DNA of 64,000 bases from Kolteria novifilia. Its GTDB lineage: Bacteria; Planctomycetota; Planctomycetia; Kolteriales; Kolteriaceae. A program made the position numbers and the translations under genes. The stretch lies in contig CP036279.1 in the NCBI GenBank assembly GCA_007748055.1, forward strand, positions 6,014,001-6,078,000, written 5' to 3'. The notes under the pieces were generated by a model. That model was given only the letters and a program-made list of their open reading frames with translations, searched no databases and had not been told where the DNA came from. Below are positions 1 to 9,084 of this stretch, one piece after another; position 1 is the stretch's first letter, and each line of letters starts with the position of its first letter.

Positions 1-311
1 CCGACAAGGTCGGCTGGATCTGCCAGGACTTCTTGACCGGCGAACTCGTCTGGCGCGAACGCAACGCCCTCTCCAAGGGCTCGATCGCTTACGCCGACGG
101 CAACCTCTACTGCTACGGGCAGGAAGAGGGGAAGTGCTTCCTCGTCGAGGCGAGTCCCGAAGGCTGGAAGCCACGCGGCAACTTCGAGATCCCGATCAAG
201 ACCTCGTTCGATCGCAAGAAGGGCCGGATCTGGACCCATCCGGTCATCGCCGACGGCAAGCTCTATCTGCGTGACCAGGAGCATCTCTTCTGCTACGACA
301 TCCGCAAGTAG
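1..311 (+). CDS. PQQ-binding-like beta-propeller protein, C-terminal end (partial)
   Basis: The reading frame is open from the window edge (first full codon at base 3) and ends at a TAG at 309-311, so only the last 102 residues are present. They contain propeller-blade signatures: a 'LTGELVWRE' blade start, a 'GSIAYADGNLYCYG' strand and a closing 'HPVIADGKLYLRDQEHLFCYDI' run. These are typical of PQQ/BamB-like eight-bladed propellers, which planctomycetes often export. Function and signal peptide cannot be judged because the start lies outside the window. A 7-bp stem (CTCCCGA, 330-336; TCGGGAG, 349-355) follows the stop but has no T-tract. Confidence 0.75.
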   Translation, partial: DKVGWICQDFLTGELVWRERNALSKGSIAYADGNLYCYGQEEGKCFLVEASPEGWKPRGNFEIPIKTSFDRKKGRIWTHPVIADGKLYLRDQEHLFCYDIRK

Positions 312-561
312 CACGTGACAAGGGTCATTCTCCCGATCCAATCGGGGGTCGGGAGAGCCCAAGCATTGTCCGGTCAAGCATCGGGCAAACCCAATACTTG
401 ATGGGCGTCGGCGAATGAAGGAGGGGAACATTCGTTGATCGGGTTTCGCGGGGAGCCGACTGATGCCGGCGCCGCCCCGATCGTCCGGGGCCTGCTCTGT
501 CATGACCATGATGCTCTCTACCAACCCTCCCATGCCGAGGAGAGCGGAGGGTCGAAGTCCC

Positions 562-1653
562 ATGGCGCTCAACGTGTCCACTGCTGACGCTTCGCGACCT
601 CGTCGCCCGCCTCATCGCCCGTTTCGCCTCTCCATCGCCCGGATCGGCCAATGGGCCGCTCCCGCATGGCGTCTTTGGACCATTGCGTTCCTCGTCGGCC
701 TCTGCGCCCCCTACACCCCTGGTCTGGTCGTTCTTCCAGCCTTTCTGGTCGGCTTCCTCGCTTGGGAGTTTCTCGCCCGTCTCGCGACCGAGGAGGGCGT
801 CGCCTTCCCGTCGACGATCCGCTTCGCACGGCTGCGGGCCGCGGGCTCCTGGCTCACGATTCTTCAGGGAAGCCTGATCGCCACCTTCGCGGTCCTCTCG
901 TCGATCCTGATCCGCAGCGAGTTTCAATTGCCGCTGTTGGTCCTGACGGGGGCGAGCATTGGTAGCGTGATGGTCTTCGCGTGGCAGCGACAGAACTGGT
1001 CGTTTCTTCCGGGAGCGACGACGCTGCTGGTTTCGATCGCGGTCGGAGCCTGGGCGATCTGGATCGCTCAAGAGCCGGGACTTGTCGGCGAGTCGCCGTG
1101 GTTCGTCTGGCTCCAAGTCTTCGGACGCTTGCTCGCGGCCTTTCTGATCGCGGTCCTTAGCGATCCGAGCCGCCGCGATGGCATGCTCCCGTCGGAGAGC
1201 CCCTTCGCGGTTCTTCACAAGCTGTTGGAGAACTCGGCCTTCGCGGCGCTGGCGGCATGGCTGATGGTCCCGATGACGTTGAGCGTTCTCGGGATCGAAG
1301 TTCCCGATGCCTGGACGTGGGCCGTGCCGGTGATGCTGGCGGCGGGCATCCTCGGGTTCACGCTTCTCCGCGTTCGTTGGCCTCTGGCGCACGACCGTCG
1401 CTGGATCGCGCGTTGCCGTCGGGAGGGACTCTCGGTGGCGGGCCCCATGCCGACCGGCATGGTTTGGTCGACGGCCCTGGCGCCCGCGGTGATCATGGCG
1501 CCGGTCGCGAGTTGGACGCTCTGGACGATCGTCGCCGTCGTCGGCATCATCTCGGCGCTGTTGGCCCCCGCCCCGATCCGCAAGCGTCGCCGAACCAGCG
1601 TTCGGCGCACCGTCTCGGAAGAGGTCGCCAATCCCGAGACCGATACGCTATGA
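562..1653 (+). CDS. Polytopic membrane protein of unknown function
   Basis: 363 residues if started at the ATG at 562, which has a GGAGGG 10 bases upstream. The frame is open from an ATG at 463, but the extra 33 residues look non-conserved. A basic N-terminus of about 30 residues is followed by roughly eight or nine hydrophobic segments, for example 'LWTIAFLVGLCAPYT', 'LVVLPAFLVGFLAW' and 'LWTIVAVVGIISALL', and the protein ends in a basic tail (KRRRTSVRR). It has no catalytic motif that I recognise. The next gene lies about 100 bases downstream on the same strand. An integral membrane protein is clear; a role is not. Confidence 0.7.
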   Translation: MALNVSTADASRPRRPPHRPFRLSIARIGQWAAPAWRLWTIAFLVGLCAPYTPGLVVLPAFLVGFLAWEFLARLATEEGVAFPSTIRFARLRAAGSWLTILQGSLIATFAVLSSILIRSEFQLPLLVLTGASIGSVMVFAWQRQNWSFLPGATTLLVSIAVGAWAIWIAQEPGLVGESPWFVWLQVFGRLLAAFLIAVLSDPSRRDGMLPSESPFAVLHKLLENSAFAALAAWLMVPMTLSVLGIEVPDAWTWAVPVMLAAGILGFTLLRVRWPLAHDRRWIARCRREGLSVAGPMPTGMVWSTALAPAVIMAPVASWTLWTIVAVVGIISALLAPAPIRKRRRTSVRRTVSEEVANPETDTL

Positions 1654-1749
1654 TGCGGCTCGTGGTGGAGACGTCGTCTCCCTGTCGACTCGACGAAGAT
1701 CAACTACTTTCACTTTCCCGCGAGCGTCGTGTCGCTCTTCCCGAACGCC

Positions 1750-2022
1750 ATGACGTCGCCGAGGACCCCAATCGTGCGTGATCGTCCCTTCGAAGACCGA
1801 GAGTATCCCGAACCCGACAACGAGGACGACGATGACCTGATCACCCAAACCGTGACTTGCCCATCGTGCGGCCGTGAGGTCTACGAGGATGCCGAGCAAT
1901 GCCCGATCTGTGGCGACTACATCACGCCGGGCTCGTCGTCGGTCTTCGCGGGCAAGCCGATCTGGTTCGTGGTGATCGCGATCTTGGGCATCATCGCCTT
2001 CATCCTGACGTTCGCTCTTTAG
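1750..2022 (+). CDS. Zinc-ribbon protein with C-terminal membrane anchor
   Basis: 90 residues from the ATG at 1750; a GTG at 1729 is an alternative start and neither has a clear ribosome-binding site. An acidic N-terminal half is followed by a four-cysteine zinc ribbon (CPSCGREV near residue 40, then CPICGDY) and a single C-terminal membrane helix (WFVVIAILGIIAFILTFAL). Small tail-anchored zinc ribbons of this kind are common in planctomycetes and have no assigned function. It converges on ilvD, with 36 bases between the stop codons. Confidence 0.65.
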   Translation: MTSPRTPIVRDRPFEDREYPEPDNEDDDDLITQTVTCPSCGREVYEDAEQCPICGDYITPGSSSVFAGKPIWFVVIAILGIIAFILTFAL

Positions 2023-2058
2023 GAGCGAACGCCGACTGGCGACAACTTGGGGAAGCGT

Positions 2059-3741
2059 CTACTCGTCGGTGACACAGCCATAGGCGGCCGACTTGACGGT
2101 CTTGATGTACTTGTAGAGCGTCCCGCGCGTCGCCTCGTAGGGAGGAGCCGTCCAAGCGGCCCGGCGACTGGCCATCTCCTCGTCACTGACATCGACGTTG
2201 ATTTCGCAATTGTCGGCATCGATGGTGATGACGTCGCCTTCCTGAAGGTAGGCGATCGTGCCCCCGAGTTGGGCCTCCGGGGTGATGTGGCCGACGACGA
2301 ACCCGTGGGTTCCGCCCGAGAAACGACCATCGGTCAACAGCGCGACGTCGGTTCCGAGTCCCGCCCCCATGATCGCCGAGGTAACGGTCAGCATCTCCGG
2401 CATGCCCGGACCGCCGGTCGGACCTTCGTAGCGGATGACGATAACGTCGCCCTTCTCGATCTTCTTCTCCTCGAGCGCCTTGAGGGTCTCTTCTTCCGAG
2501 TCGAAGACCTTGGCGGGGCCGACAAACTTGAGCCCCTCCTTGCCGGTGATCTTGGCGACGGCTCCCTCGGTCGCGACGTTGCCGTAGAGAATGCGGAGGT
2601 GCCCGGTCGCTTTGATCGGGTTGGAGAGGGGGCGAATCATCTCTTGTCCCTCGTCGAGCCCCGGCAGTTCCTCGAGGTTCTCGGCGATCGTCTTGCCGGT
2701 CACCGTCATGCAGTCGCCGTGCAGCAGGCCCTCGGCGAGCATCATCTTGAGAACGCCTGGAACGCCTCCGATCGCGTGGAGATCTTCCATCACGTACTTC
2801 CCACTCGGCTTGAGGTCCGCGAGGTAAGGCGTGTTGTCGCTGAACGTCTGGAAGTCGTCGATGGTGAGCTCGACACCGATCGAGCGGGCGATCGCGATGA
2901 GGTGAAGGACCGCGTTGGTCGAGCCGCCAAGGATCATCACCAAGCGGATCGCGTTCTCGAACGACCGTCGGGTCATGATGTCGCGTGGCTTGAGATCGCG
3001 TTCGAGGAGATTGCGGATCGCGGGTCCGATCTTCTTGCGACACTCCTCGGCCTTGCCTGGGTTGTTGGCGGGAGTGCAGGAACTGTAGGGCAAGCTCATG
3101 CCGAGCGCTTCGATGGAAGAGGCCATCGTGTTGGCGGTGTACATGCCGCCGCAGGCTCCCGGCCCGGGACAGGACTTGCGAACGATCGACCGACGGGCGC
3201 TATCGTCGATGTGACCGGAGAGAAACTCGCCGTAGCTCTGGAAGGCGGAGACGATGTCGAGCTTTTGCCCATCGGAACATCCGGCGGAGATCGTGCCGCC
3301 GTAGACCATCAGCGCCGGGCGATTGAGCCGTCCCATCGCGATCAGCGAACCGGGCATGTTCTTGTCGCAACCGGGGATGCAGACCAGAGCGTCGTACCAT
3401 TGAGCCCCCATGACGGTCTCGATCGAGTCGGCGATCAAGTCGCGCGACTGTAGCGAGAAGTTCATCCCCTCGGTCCCCATCGAGATCCCGTCGCTGACCC
3501 CGATGGTGTTGAACCGCATCCCGACCAGGTCCGCTTCCTGGACGCTCTCCTTGACCAAGGTTCCGAGCTCGAGCAAGTGCATGTTGCAGGTGTTGCCGTC
3601 GTACCACATGCTCGCGATGCCGACTTGGGCCTTGTCCATGTCCTCTTCGGTCATGCCGGTGCCGTAGAGCATCGCTTGCGAGGCCCCCTGGGCGGGGGGT
3701 TGAGTCACGCGGGAACTGTACTTGTTGAGCTTCTCGGTCAT
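2059..3741 (-). CDS. ilvD: Dihydroxy-acid dehydratase
   Basis: 560 residues, the usual length. It dehydrates 2,3-dihydroxy-isovalerate and its homologue to the 2-oxo acids in valine, isoleucine and leucine synthesis, using a labile Fe-S cluster. The three expected cluster cysteines are visible at about residues 52 (GNTCNMH), 125 (GCDKNMPG) and 197 (PGPGACGGM). The C-terminal '[11 protein letters not shown]' signature is also present. The ATG at 3741 has AAGGA about 7 bases upstream. It is monocistronic here, converging with the zinc-ribbon gene and divergent from the STN-domain gene. No leucine-type attenuator was found upstream. Confidence 0.97.
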   Translation of the reverse strand: MTEKLNKYSSRVTQPPAQGASQAMLYGTGMTEEDMDKAQVGIASMWYDGNTCNMHLLELGTLVKESVQEADLVGMRFNTIGVSDGISMGTEGMNFSLQSRDLIADSIETVMGAQWYDALVCIPGCDKNMPGSLIAMGRLNRPALMVYGGTISAGCSDGQKLDIVSAFQSYGEFLSGHIDDSARRSIVRKSCPGPGACGGMYTANTMASSIEALGMSLPYSSCTPANNPGKAEECRKKIGPAIRNLLERDLKPRDIMTRRSFENAIRLVMILGGSTNAVLHLIAIARSIGVELTIDDFQTFSDNTPYLADLKPSGKYVMEDLHAIGGVPGVLKMMLAEGLLHGDCMTVTGKTIAENLEELPGLDEGQEMIRPLSNPIKATGHLRILYGNVATEGAVAKITGKEGLKFVGPAKVFDSEEETLKALEEKKIEKGDVIVIRYEGPTGGPGMPEMLTVTSAIMGAGLGTDVALLTDGRFSGGTHGFVVGHITPEAQLGGTIAYLQEGDVITIDADNCEINVDVSDEEMASRRAAWTAPPYEATRGTLYKYIKTVKSAAYGCVTDE

Positions 3742-4056
3742 CGTTGGTCCTTCGTCGTTGGATTTTCCCCTGTCCTCCCAGTCTCACGGGAGGCGGATCG
3801 CGCGGTCAAAGTTCGGTGGGTCGTCAAGATTACTCGCGTGGGTCGCGATGGCTCACCGCGTCGGGGTGATCGCTCGCCGTCCGACTTCCGACCGCCATCG
3901 GAAGCCTCGGCGCCCACAAGCGGCCCCGCGCGAGCGTTCCCCAAAAGAATCAGGATACAAAAACCGTCCATTCGGCGGCGATTTCGGACACGATTTGGCC
4001 CTGAAACGATCGGTTTCTAAGACGTTTCGTTCCCGAATGGAACAAAACAGGCCCTG

Positions 4057-4085
4057 TTGACACCAATTGGCTCGTCGACTATGGG
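4057..4085 (+). promoter_or_regulatory. Candidate sigma-70 promoter for the STN-domain gene
   Basis: A consensus -35 TTGACA (4057-4062) is separated by 17 bases from TATGGG (4080-4085), about 80 bases before the preferred ATG at 4166. The remainder of the ilvD/STN intergenic region (3742-4165) holds no gene I can support. Its right half is noticeably more AT-rich than the neighbouring genes, as expected of a promoter region. The -10 element is a weak match. Confidence 0.45.
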
Positions 4086-4165
4086 TCCGCGCGTGGCACT
4101 AGGTTCACCTTGAGCCGATGCCCGACAGTCGTCGGCAGCACTCCCGCATGGGACATGGAGGTTTC

Positions 4166-5290
4166 ATGATCGCCAGTTTGAAGTCAGCGAGTCTCTCCCA
4201 AGCTGCCCTCGTTGCCCTGTTGGCCCTGTGGCCCGCCCAAGGCTACGGGGAAGAAGCGGAGAAACCGGGCCGCTGCCCGCTCTCCTCGTGCTCCTCGTGC
4301 CCTTCCTGCTGCCCCGCCTCCAAGCTCGTCGAAGCGACCAAGGGCTACTGGAAGCAGATCTCCGAGTGTGCCTGCTTCGTCCAAGTTCAAGTCACCGAGA
4401 GAAAACAAGCCCCAACCGTCGACGCGAAACCCGAGGCCCCGTCCGCCGCGCCCCAGGAAATCGTGCTCGACGCCGAACTCGTCAAGGACGGGCCGGTCGC
4501 GATCGCGATGGGCGACAAGGGCTACGTGCTCCTGCAACGATCCGCCGAAGATGAAACGCTCATTCTCGCTCGCCCCTTGGCCGACGCATCGCAGCTTCCG
4601 CCGGGCGTGATCATGGTGACCGTCGAGAAACCGACCCAACGGATTGTCCGCAAGCCCCACTGGGATGCGGCCAAGGAACCGGGACGTCTCCCGTCCAGCC
4701 TCGGCGAAGCGAAAGCCGATCGCCAGCTCGCCGACTGGCAGCGTGAACAGACCAAACAGTCGCCCCCTTGGCTCGAAGCGATGCTCGAATCGACGCGAAA
4801 GCTCGTCGAGGAAACGACGCACGAAAGCCAAAAACCAACCGGCGACGTCATCCGACCCGAACAGAAGCCCGAGCCCACCGATGGTGCGGCGCACAAGCAG
4901 ATGAGCTTCGTTCCCCGGAAATCGGCTTCCAGACCCGCTCAGGAGCCGCACCGGACCCTCTTCGCGACCGGAGCGTCGCGGGCCGAGTGGTCGACGATCG
5001 CCAATCGGAAGATCAGTTGCGACTTCAAGGGAGCGAGCCTCGAGGACGTCGCGCTCTTCTTTCATCACACCACCGGCATGACGATTCACTTCGACGTGCC
5101 CGACGATGCGATCGCCTTCCACGTCTACTGCCGCGACAAGACCGTCGAGGAGACCCTTCGCCTCGTCCTCGGCAGCGCGGGGCTGAGCTATGTCGTGATC
5201 GACGGCGAACTGACGATCGACACGCCTTCCACCACACGCGACGTGATGCGACGACTCAGCCTCCCCGCCGAGTCGTTCTGGACGCCGTAG
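4166..5290 (+). CDS. Secreted protein with cysteine cluster and C-terminal STN-like domain
   Basis: 374 residues from the ATG at 4166, chosen because GGAGG lies 4 bases upstream and it places a signal peptide at the start (SLSQAALVALLALWPAQGYG). ATGs at 4118 and 4148 are alternatives. After the leader comes a dense cysteine run (CPLSSCSSCPSCCP), a long proline- and charge-rich middle, and a C-terminal domain (about residues 275-350) with the pattern of the secretin/TonB short N-terminal (STN) fold: 'FKGASLEDVALFFHHTTGM', then 'KTVEETLRLVLGSAGLSY' and 'VIDGELTID'. STN domains occur in secretins, FecA-type receptors and many planctomycete exported proteins. No secretin barrel follows, so it is not a pilus secretin. 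Role unknown. Confidence 0.7.
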   Translation: MIASLKSASLSQAALVALLALWPAQGYGEEAEKPGRCPLSSCSSCPSCCPASKLVEATKGYWKQISECACFVQVQVTERKQAPTVDAKPEAPSAAPQEIVLDAELVKDGPVAIAMGDKGYVLLQRSAEDETLILARPLADASQLPPGVIMVTVEKPTQRIVRKPHWDAAKEPGRLPSSLGEAKADRQLADWQREQTKQSPPWLEAMLESTRKLVEETTHESQKPTGDVIRPEQKPEPTDGAAHKQMSFVPRKSASRPAQEPHRTLFATGASRAEWSTIANRKISCDFKGASLEDVALFFHHTTGMTIHFDVPDDAIAFHVYCRDKTVEETLRLVLGSAGLSYVVIDGELTIDTPSTTRDVMRRLSLPAESFWTP

Positions 5291-5371
5291 CGATCTGGCG
5301 ATCCAGGGACTCAGCGGTACCTTCTGTCGCACGAGTGGAGAACACACTTCGCTCCGTCCAGGCTCTTCCCG

Positions 5372-5394
5372 CATGCCCACGCAGCGTGGGCATG
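5372..5394. repeat. Family E hairpin (single copy)
   Basis: Perfect 10-bp stem, arms CATGCCCACG (5372-5381) and CGTGGGCATG (5385-5394), loop CAG, followed by GCACCC. The same arms recur in the array at 15351-15497, at 55582-55605, and in degenerate reversed form near 38515. It lies 80 bases after the STN-domain gene and 140 bases before purC. Confidence 0.8.
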
Positions 5395-5534
5395 GCACCC
5401 AAGACCGTTTTCTCGTCGTCCCAGTCGCTTCCCCATCGGCGCGCCGTCCCCTTTCGCAACGCGACGAGATCGGCCGGTTTGAGTAAAACGCACGCTGGTG
5501 CCAACTACTCTCGCGCTGGTGGCGGATAACGATC

Positions 5535-6422
5535 ATGAACGCGGTACTCGAAACGAGCGTCCCCGGACTACCTCGGACCCAGGGCAAGGTCCGCGACCTC
5601 TACGACTTGGGCGATCGGCTGGTCCTCGTCGCCAGCGACCGCATCAGCGCGTTCGACTGGGTGCTTCCCAACGGTGTCCCCGACAAGGGGAAAATCCTCA
5701 CTCAAATCAGTCTCTTTTGGTTCCAGCACCTGAACGAGCCGAACCACTTTCTCTCGATGGCGCTGGAAGAGATGGGCGGTGCGTTTGCCGAACACCCCGA
5801 GGTCTTTGGGGGCCGGTCGATGCTCGCGAAAAAGACCAACGTCGTCCCGATCGAGTGCGTCGTGCGCGGCTACCTCTCGGGATCGGCGTGGAAGGAATAT
5901 CGCCAGGCGGGAACCGTCTGCGGTCACGAACTACCGAGCGGACTGGTCGAGAGTTCCCCGCTGCCCGAGCCGATCTTCACCCCCGCCACCAAAGCGACCA
6001 GTGGTCACGACGAGAACATCTCCCGCGAGCGGATGGCGGAGCTCGTCGGCAAGGAGCTGACCCGGCAACTCGAAGTGCGCAGCCTCTCGATCTACACCCG
6101 GGCGGCCGAGCACGCCAAGTCGTGCGGACTGATCCTCGCGGACACCAAGTTCGAATTCGGCCACCTCCCCTCCGGCGAGTTGATCCTCATCGACGAAGTG
6201 CTGACTCCCGACAGCTCGCGCTACTGGCCCGCTGACACCTACGCGGCCGGTGGCCCGCAGCCCTCGTTCGACAAGCAATTCGTTCGCGATTGGCTCGAAG
6301 AGGTCGGGTTCGACAAAAACAGCCCTCCCCCCGCGATGCCCGAGGAAATCATCGTCAAGACGCGCCAGAAGTATCTCGATGCCTACGAACGTCTGACCGG
6401 ATCACCGTTCGGAGGAGGCTAG
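5535..6422 (+). CDS. purC: Phosphoribosylaminoimidazole-succinocarboxamide synthase
   Basis: 295 residues, the long (yeast-like) SAICAR synthetase length. It joins CAIR and aspartate with ATP in purine synthesis. Diagnostic segments: 'GKVRDLYDLGDRLVLVASDRISAFDWVLP' near the N-terminus (ATP site), 'VVPIECVVRGYLSGSAW' (about residues 103-119) and 'LILIDEVLTPDSSRYW' (about 216-231). The ATG at 5535 fits the family start, although the ribosome-binding site is weak. It precedes icd by 137 bases on the same strand. purN lies far away at 44.9 kb, so purine genes are scattered. Confidence 0.96.
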   Translation: MNAVLETSVPGLPRTQGKVRDLYDLGDRLVLVASDRISAFDWVLPNGVPDKGKILTQISLFWFQHLNEPNHFLSMALEEMGGAFAEHPEVFGGRSMLAKKTNVVPIECVVRGYLSGSAWKEYRQAGTVCGHELPSGLVESSPLPEPIFTPATKATSGHDENISRERMAELVGKELTRQLEVRSLSIYTRAAEHAKSCGLILADTKFEFGHLPSGELILIDEVLTPDSSRYWPADTYAAGGPQPSFDKQFVRDWLEEVGFDKNSPPPAMPEEIIVKTRQKYLDAYERLTGSPFGGG

Positions 6423-6559
6423 CGGTCGGTAAGTCATATCCCCGACTCACCGGACGCGGCGAGGTGGACGTTTTGCCGAGCCGTCCTCGCGGCGGCCAAA
6501 TTCCCTAAGATGCCTCTGATCATTCAACGACCAGAGGCTAGAGAAAGGACCTGCCCGCG

Positions 6560-8005
6560 ATGGCAACGATTCCGATCACAGTCGCAAAAGGCGACGGCAT
6601 CGGCCCGGAAATCATGGATGCGACCCTCACGATTCTCAAAGAAGCGGGCGCCCCGCTCGAAATCGAAGAGATCGCGATCGGCGAAGCCGTTTACAAGGCG
6701 GGCCACACCTCGGGCATCGAGCCCTCCGCTTGGGAGTCGCTCCGACGGACCAAGGTCTTCCTCAAGGCCCCGATCACGACCCCCCAGGGTGGCGGCTACA
6801 AGAGCCTCAACGTCACCGTCCGCAAGACGCTCGGCCTCTACGCCAACGTCCGCCCATGCGTTTCCTACCACCCCTTCATCCAGACCAAACACCCGGTCAT
6901 GAACGTCGTCATCGTTCGCGAGAACGAGGAGGACCTCTACGCCGGCATCGAGCATCGTCAGACCGACGAGGTCTACCAGTGCCTCAAGCTGATCTCGCGG
7001 CCCGGCTGCGAGAAAATCTGCCACTACGCGTTCGACTACGCTCGGCTCAACAACCGCAAGAAGGTCACCTGCTTCACCAAAGACAACATCATGAAGCTGA
7101 CCGACGGCCTCTTCCACAAGGTCTTCGACGAGGTCGCCGCCAAGTACCCCGACATTGAAAACGAGCACTGGATCGTCGACATCGGCGCCGCAAAGCTCGC
7201 CGACACGCCCGAGAACTTCGACGTCATCGTCATGCCCAACCTCTACGGGGACGTCCTCTCCGACGTCGCCGCCCAGATCGCCGGCTCGGTCGGTCTCGCG
7301 GGCTCGGCGAACATCGGCCCGACGGCGGCGATGTTCGAGGCGATCCACGGATCCGCCCCTCGCCGCGCGGGCCAGAACCTCGCCAATCCGTCGGGTCTGC
7401 TCCTCGGCAGCATCTTGATGCTCGTCCATATCGGCGAGGCGGAGATGGCTGAGCGAGTCCACAACGCGTGGCTGCGGACCATCGAGGATGGCGTTCACAC
7501 CTACGACATCTACGACGAGAGCGTCAGCAAGGAAAAGGTCGGCACGAAGGAGTTCGCCCAAGCGGTCGTCGCTCGTCTCGGCCAAAAGCCGGAACAGCTC
7601 GCGGCCGTCACTTACAAGAAGGGCACCGACGGGATCAAGCCCTTCGAGTACACGCCCCCCACTCCTCAGAAGAAGGAGTTGGTCGGTGTCGACGTCTTCG
7701 TTTGCGACGCGACGCGCGATGCCAACAAGCTCTCGGAGAAACTCTTGGCCGTCGCGGGCGATCTCAAGCTCAAGCTGATCACCAGCCGGGGCGTCAAGGT
7801 CTGGCCCGAAGGGGCCCCGGAGACCTACTGCGCCGACCACACCCGTTGCCGCTTCGTCGCGCCGGAAGCCGGTCAGACGATCACGCACGAGCAGATCGTC
7901 GGCCTCCTGCAACGCTGTGCCGGGGCGTCGATCGACTTCATCAAGACCGAGAGCCTTTGCACCTTCGACGGCGAGATTGGCTACTCACTCGGCCAGGGTG
8001 AGTAA
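6560..8005 (+). CDS. icd: NADP-dependent isocitrate dehydrogenase, long form
   Basis: 481 residues. It oxidises isocitrate to 2-oxoglutarate in the TCA cycle. It has the beta-decarboxylating dehydrogenase fold: 'GDGIGPEIMDATL' at the N-terminus, substrate-binding 'SLNVTVRKTLGLYANVRP', 'VIVRENEEDLYAG', and the metal and cofactor segments 'NLYGDVLSDVAAQIAGSVG' and 'AIHGSAP'. An additional C-terminal domain of about 140 residues ('VDVFVCDATRDANKL' onward) matches the architecture of the longer Thermus-type enzymes. The ATG has AAAGGA about 10 bases upstream. Its last codons and TAA stop are the first unit of a 29-bp tandem repeat (7983-8116). Confidence 0.95.
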   Translation: MATIPITVAKGDGIGPEIMDATLTILKEAGAPLEIEEIAIGEAVYKAGHTSGIEPSAWESLRRTKVFLKAPITTPQGGGYKSLNVTVRKTLGLYANVRPCVSYHPFIQTKHPVMNVVIVRENEEDLYAGIEHRQTDEVYQCLKLISRPGCEKICHYAFDYARLNNRKKVTCFTKDNIMKLTDGLFHKVFDEVAAKYPDIENEHWIVDIGAAKLADTPENFDVIVMPNLYGDVLSDVAAQIAGSVGLAGSANIGPTAAMFEAIHGSAPRRAGQNLANPSGLLLGSILMLVHIGEAEMAERVHNAWLRTIEDGVHTYDIYDESVSKEKVGTKEFAQAVVARLGQKPEQLAAVTYKKGTDGIKPFEYTPPTPQKKELVGVDVFVCDATRDANKLSEKLLAVAGDLKLKLITSRGVKVWPEGAPETYCADHTRCRFVAPEAGQTITHEQIVGLLQRCAGASIDFIKTESLCTFDGEIGYSLGQGE

Positions 8006-8116
8006 CATCAGACTCACTCGGCCAGGGTGAGTAACATCAGACTCACTCGGCCAGGGTGAGTAACATCAGACTCACTCGGCCAGGGTGAGTAACATCAGAC
8101 TCACTCGGCCAGGGTG
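7983..8116. repeat. 29-bp tandem array spanning the icd stop codon
   Basis: Units start at 7983, 8012, 8041, 8070 and 8099; the fifth is cut after 18 bases. Copies are identical. The unit contains short inverted arms CTCAC and GTGAG and encodes the last six icd codons plus TAA (8003-8005) in its first copy. Because 29 is not a multiple of three and the stop is in copy 1, extra copies do not alter the protein. Confidence 0.95.
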
Positions 8117-8233
8117 GAGCGTCAGTCGCTCCCAACCATCCCACCACACTGCCCAGGTTCGCTCCTCGCGGGCCTGGGCGATTGTGTTTCATGAATCGAA
8201 GTAGACGACTCTTCCGAATATCGCCGCACTCCG

Positions 8234-8719
8234 ATGCCCGAACGGCAACGCCGCTCTCCAATGTCCGAACGGCAACGCCGCTCTCCGATGTCCGAACGGC
8301 AACGCCGCTCTCCGATGTCCGAACGGCAACGCCGCTCTCCGATGTCCGAACGGCAACGCCGCTCTCCGATGTCCGAACGGCAACGCCGCTCTCCGATGTC
8401 CGAACGGCAACGCCGTTCTCCAATGTCCGAACGGCAACGCCGCTCTCCAATGTCCGAACGGCAACGCCGCTCTCCGATGTCCGAACGGCAACGCCGCTCT
8501 CCGATGTCCGAACGGCAACGCCGTTCTCCAATGTCCGAACGGCAACGCCGCTCTCCGATGTCCGAACGGCAACGCCGCTCTCCGATGTCCGAACGGCAAC
8601 GCCGTTCTCCAATGTCCGAACGGCAACGCCGCTCTCCGATGTCCGAACGGCAACGCCGTTCTCCAATGTCCGAACGGCAACGCCGCTCTCCAATGTCCGA
8701 ACGGCAACGCCGTTCTCTG
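8234..8719. repeat. 27-bp minisatellite, 18 units
   Basis: Eighteen contiguous 27-bp units, the last starting at 8693. They differ only at a few sites: GCTCTCCGATG, GCTCTCCAATG or GTTCTCCAATG. Each unit holds arms AACGGC and GCCGTT (or GCCGCT) around AAC, a 6-bp hairpin in the perfect variant. The unit is a multiple of three and free of stop codons in several frames, so long spurious reading frames appear on both strands. There are no spacers, so it is not a CRISPR. It lies in a gene-free stretch (8006-9084). Confidence 0.95.
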
Positions 8720-8725
8720 GTGAAG

Positions 8726-9026
8726 CCCAGGGTCGCGCTTCGCGCACCCTGGGTAACGACCGAAAGGAACACCAACCCCGCAAGGGGTTGTCTAATTGCC
8801 CGTTGAACCATTCGCTGCCGCCAACGAACGGCTTTCTTGATCAATCTCGGCCCTCAGATTCGTGCGGAAGATTGCCCAAGCGCAGGCGTTTCCCGTATAC
8901 CCGCGACGAGCGTGGGCAGGGCCCCGAGGGTCAAGACCTCGTCCGCTGCAACTCGCGTCAGGCCATGGCCTGACCTACCACTACCCTCCCAAGAAACGAC
9001 CATGGGCCAGGCACTTGGCCTGACCC
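8726..9026. repeat. Cluster of intergenic hairpins after the minisatellite
   Basis: In order: a long stem CCCAGGGT (8726-8733) with ACCCTGGG (8746-8753) and inner GCGC pairs; a stem AACCCC/GGGGTT near 8774-8790; a diverged family E segment (about 8845-8930) alignable with 15296-15500; and two family B palindromes, GTCAGGCC/GGCCTGAC (8957-8974) and a second at 9003-9026. No gene was found in 8006-9084. Confidence 0.7.
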
Positions 9027-9084
9027 ATCGTTGATCGTGACTCGCCGCGAAGGCGACTTGCGACAGGCAACGACCCGTCTCACA

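Noticed and set aside
8234-8719. Long repetitive protein frames (MSERQRRSP and similar) on both strands
   Set aside because: They are a by-product of a stop-free 27-bp repeat. No ribosome-binding site, no unique domain, and equal openness in several frames argue against coding.
7983-8719. CRISPR array
   Set aside because: Repeats are contiguous with no unique spacers, and no cas genes are present.
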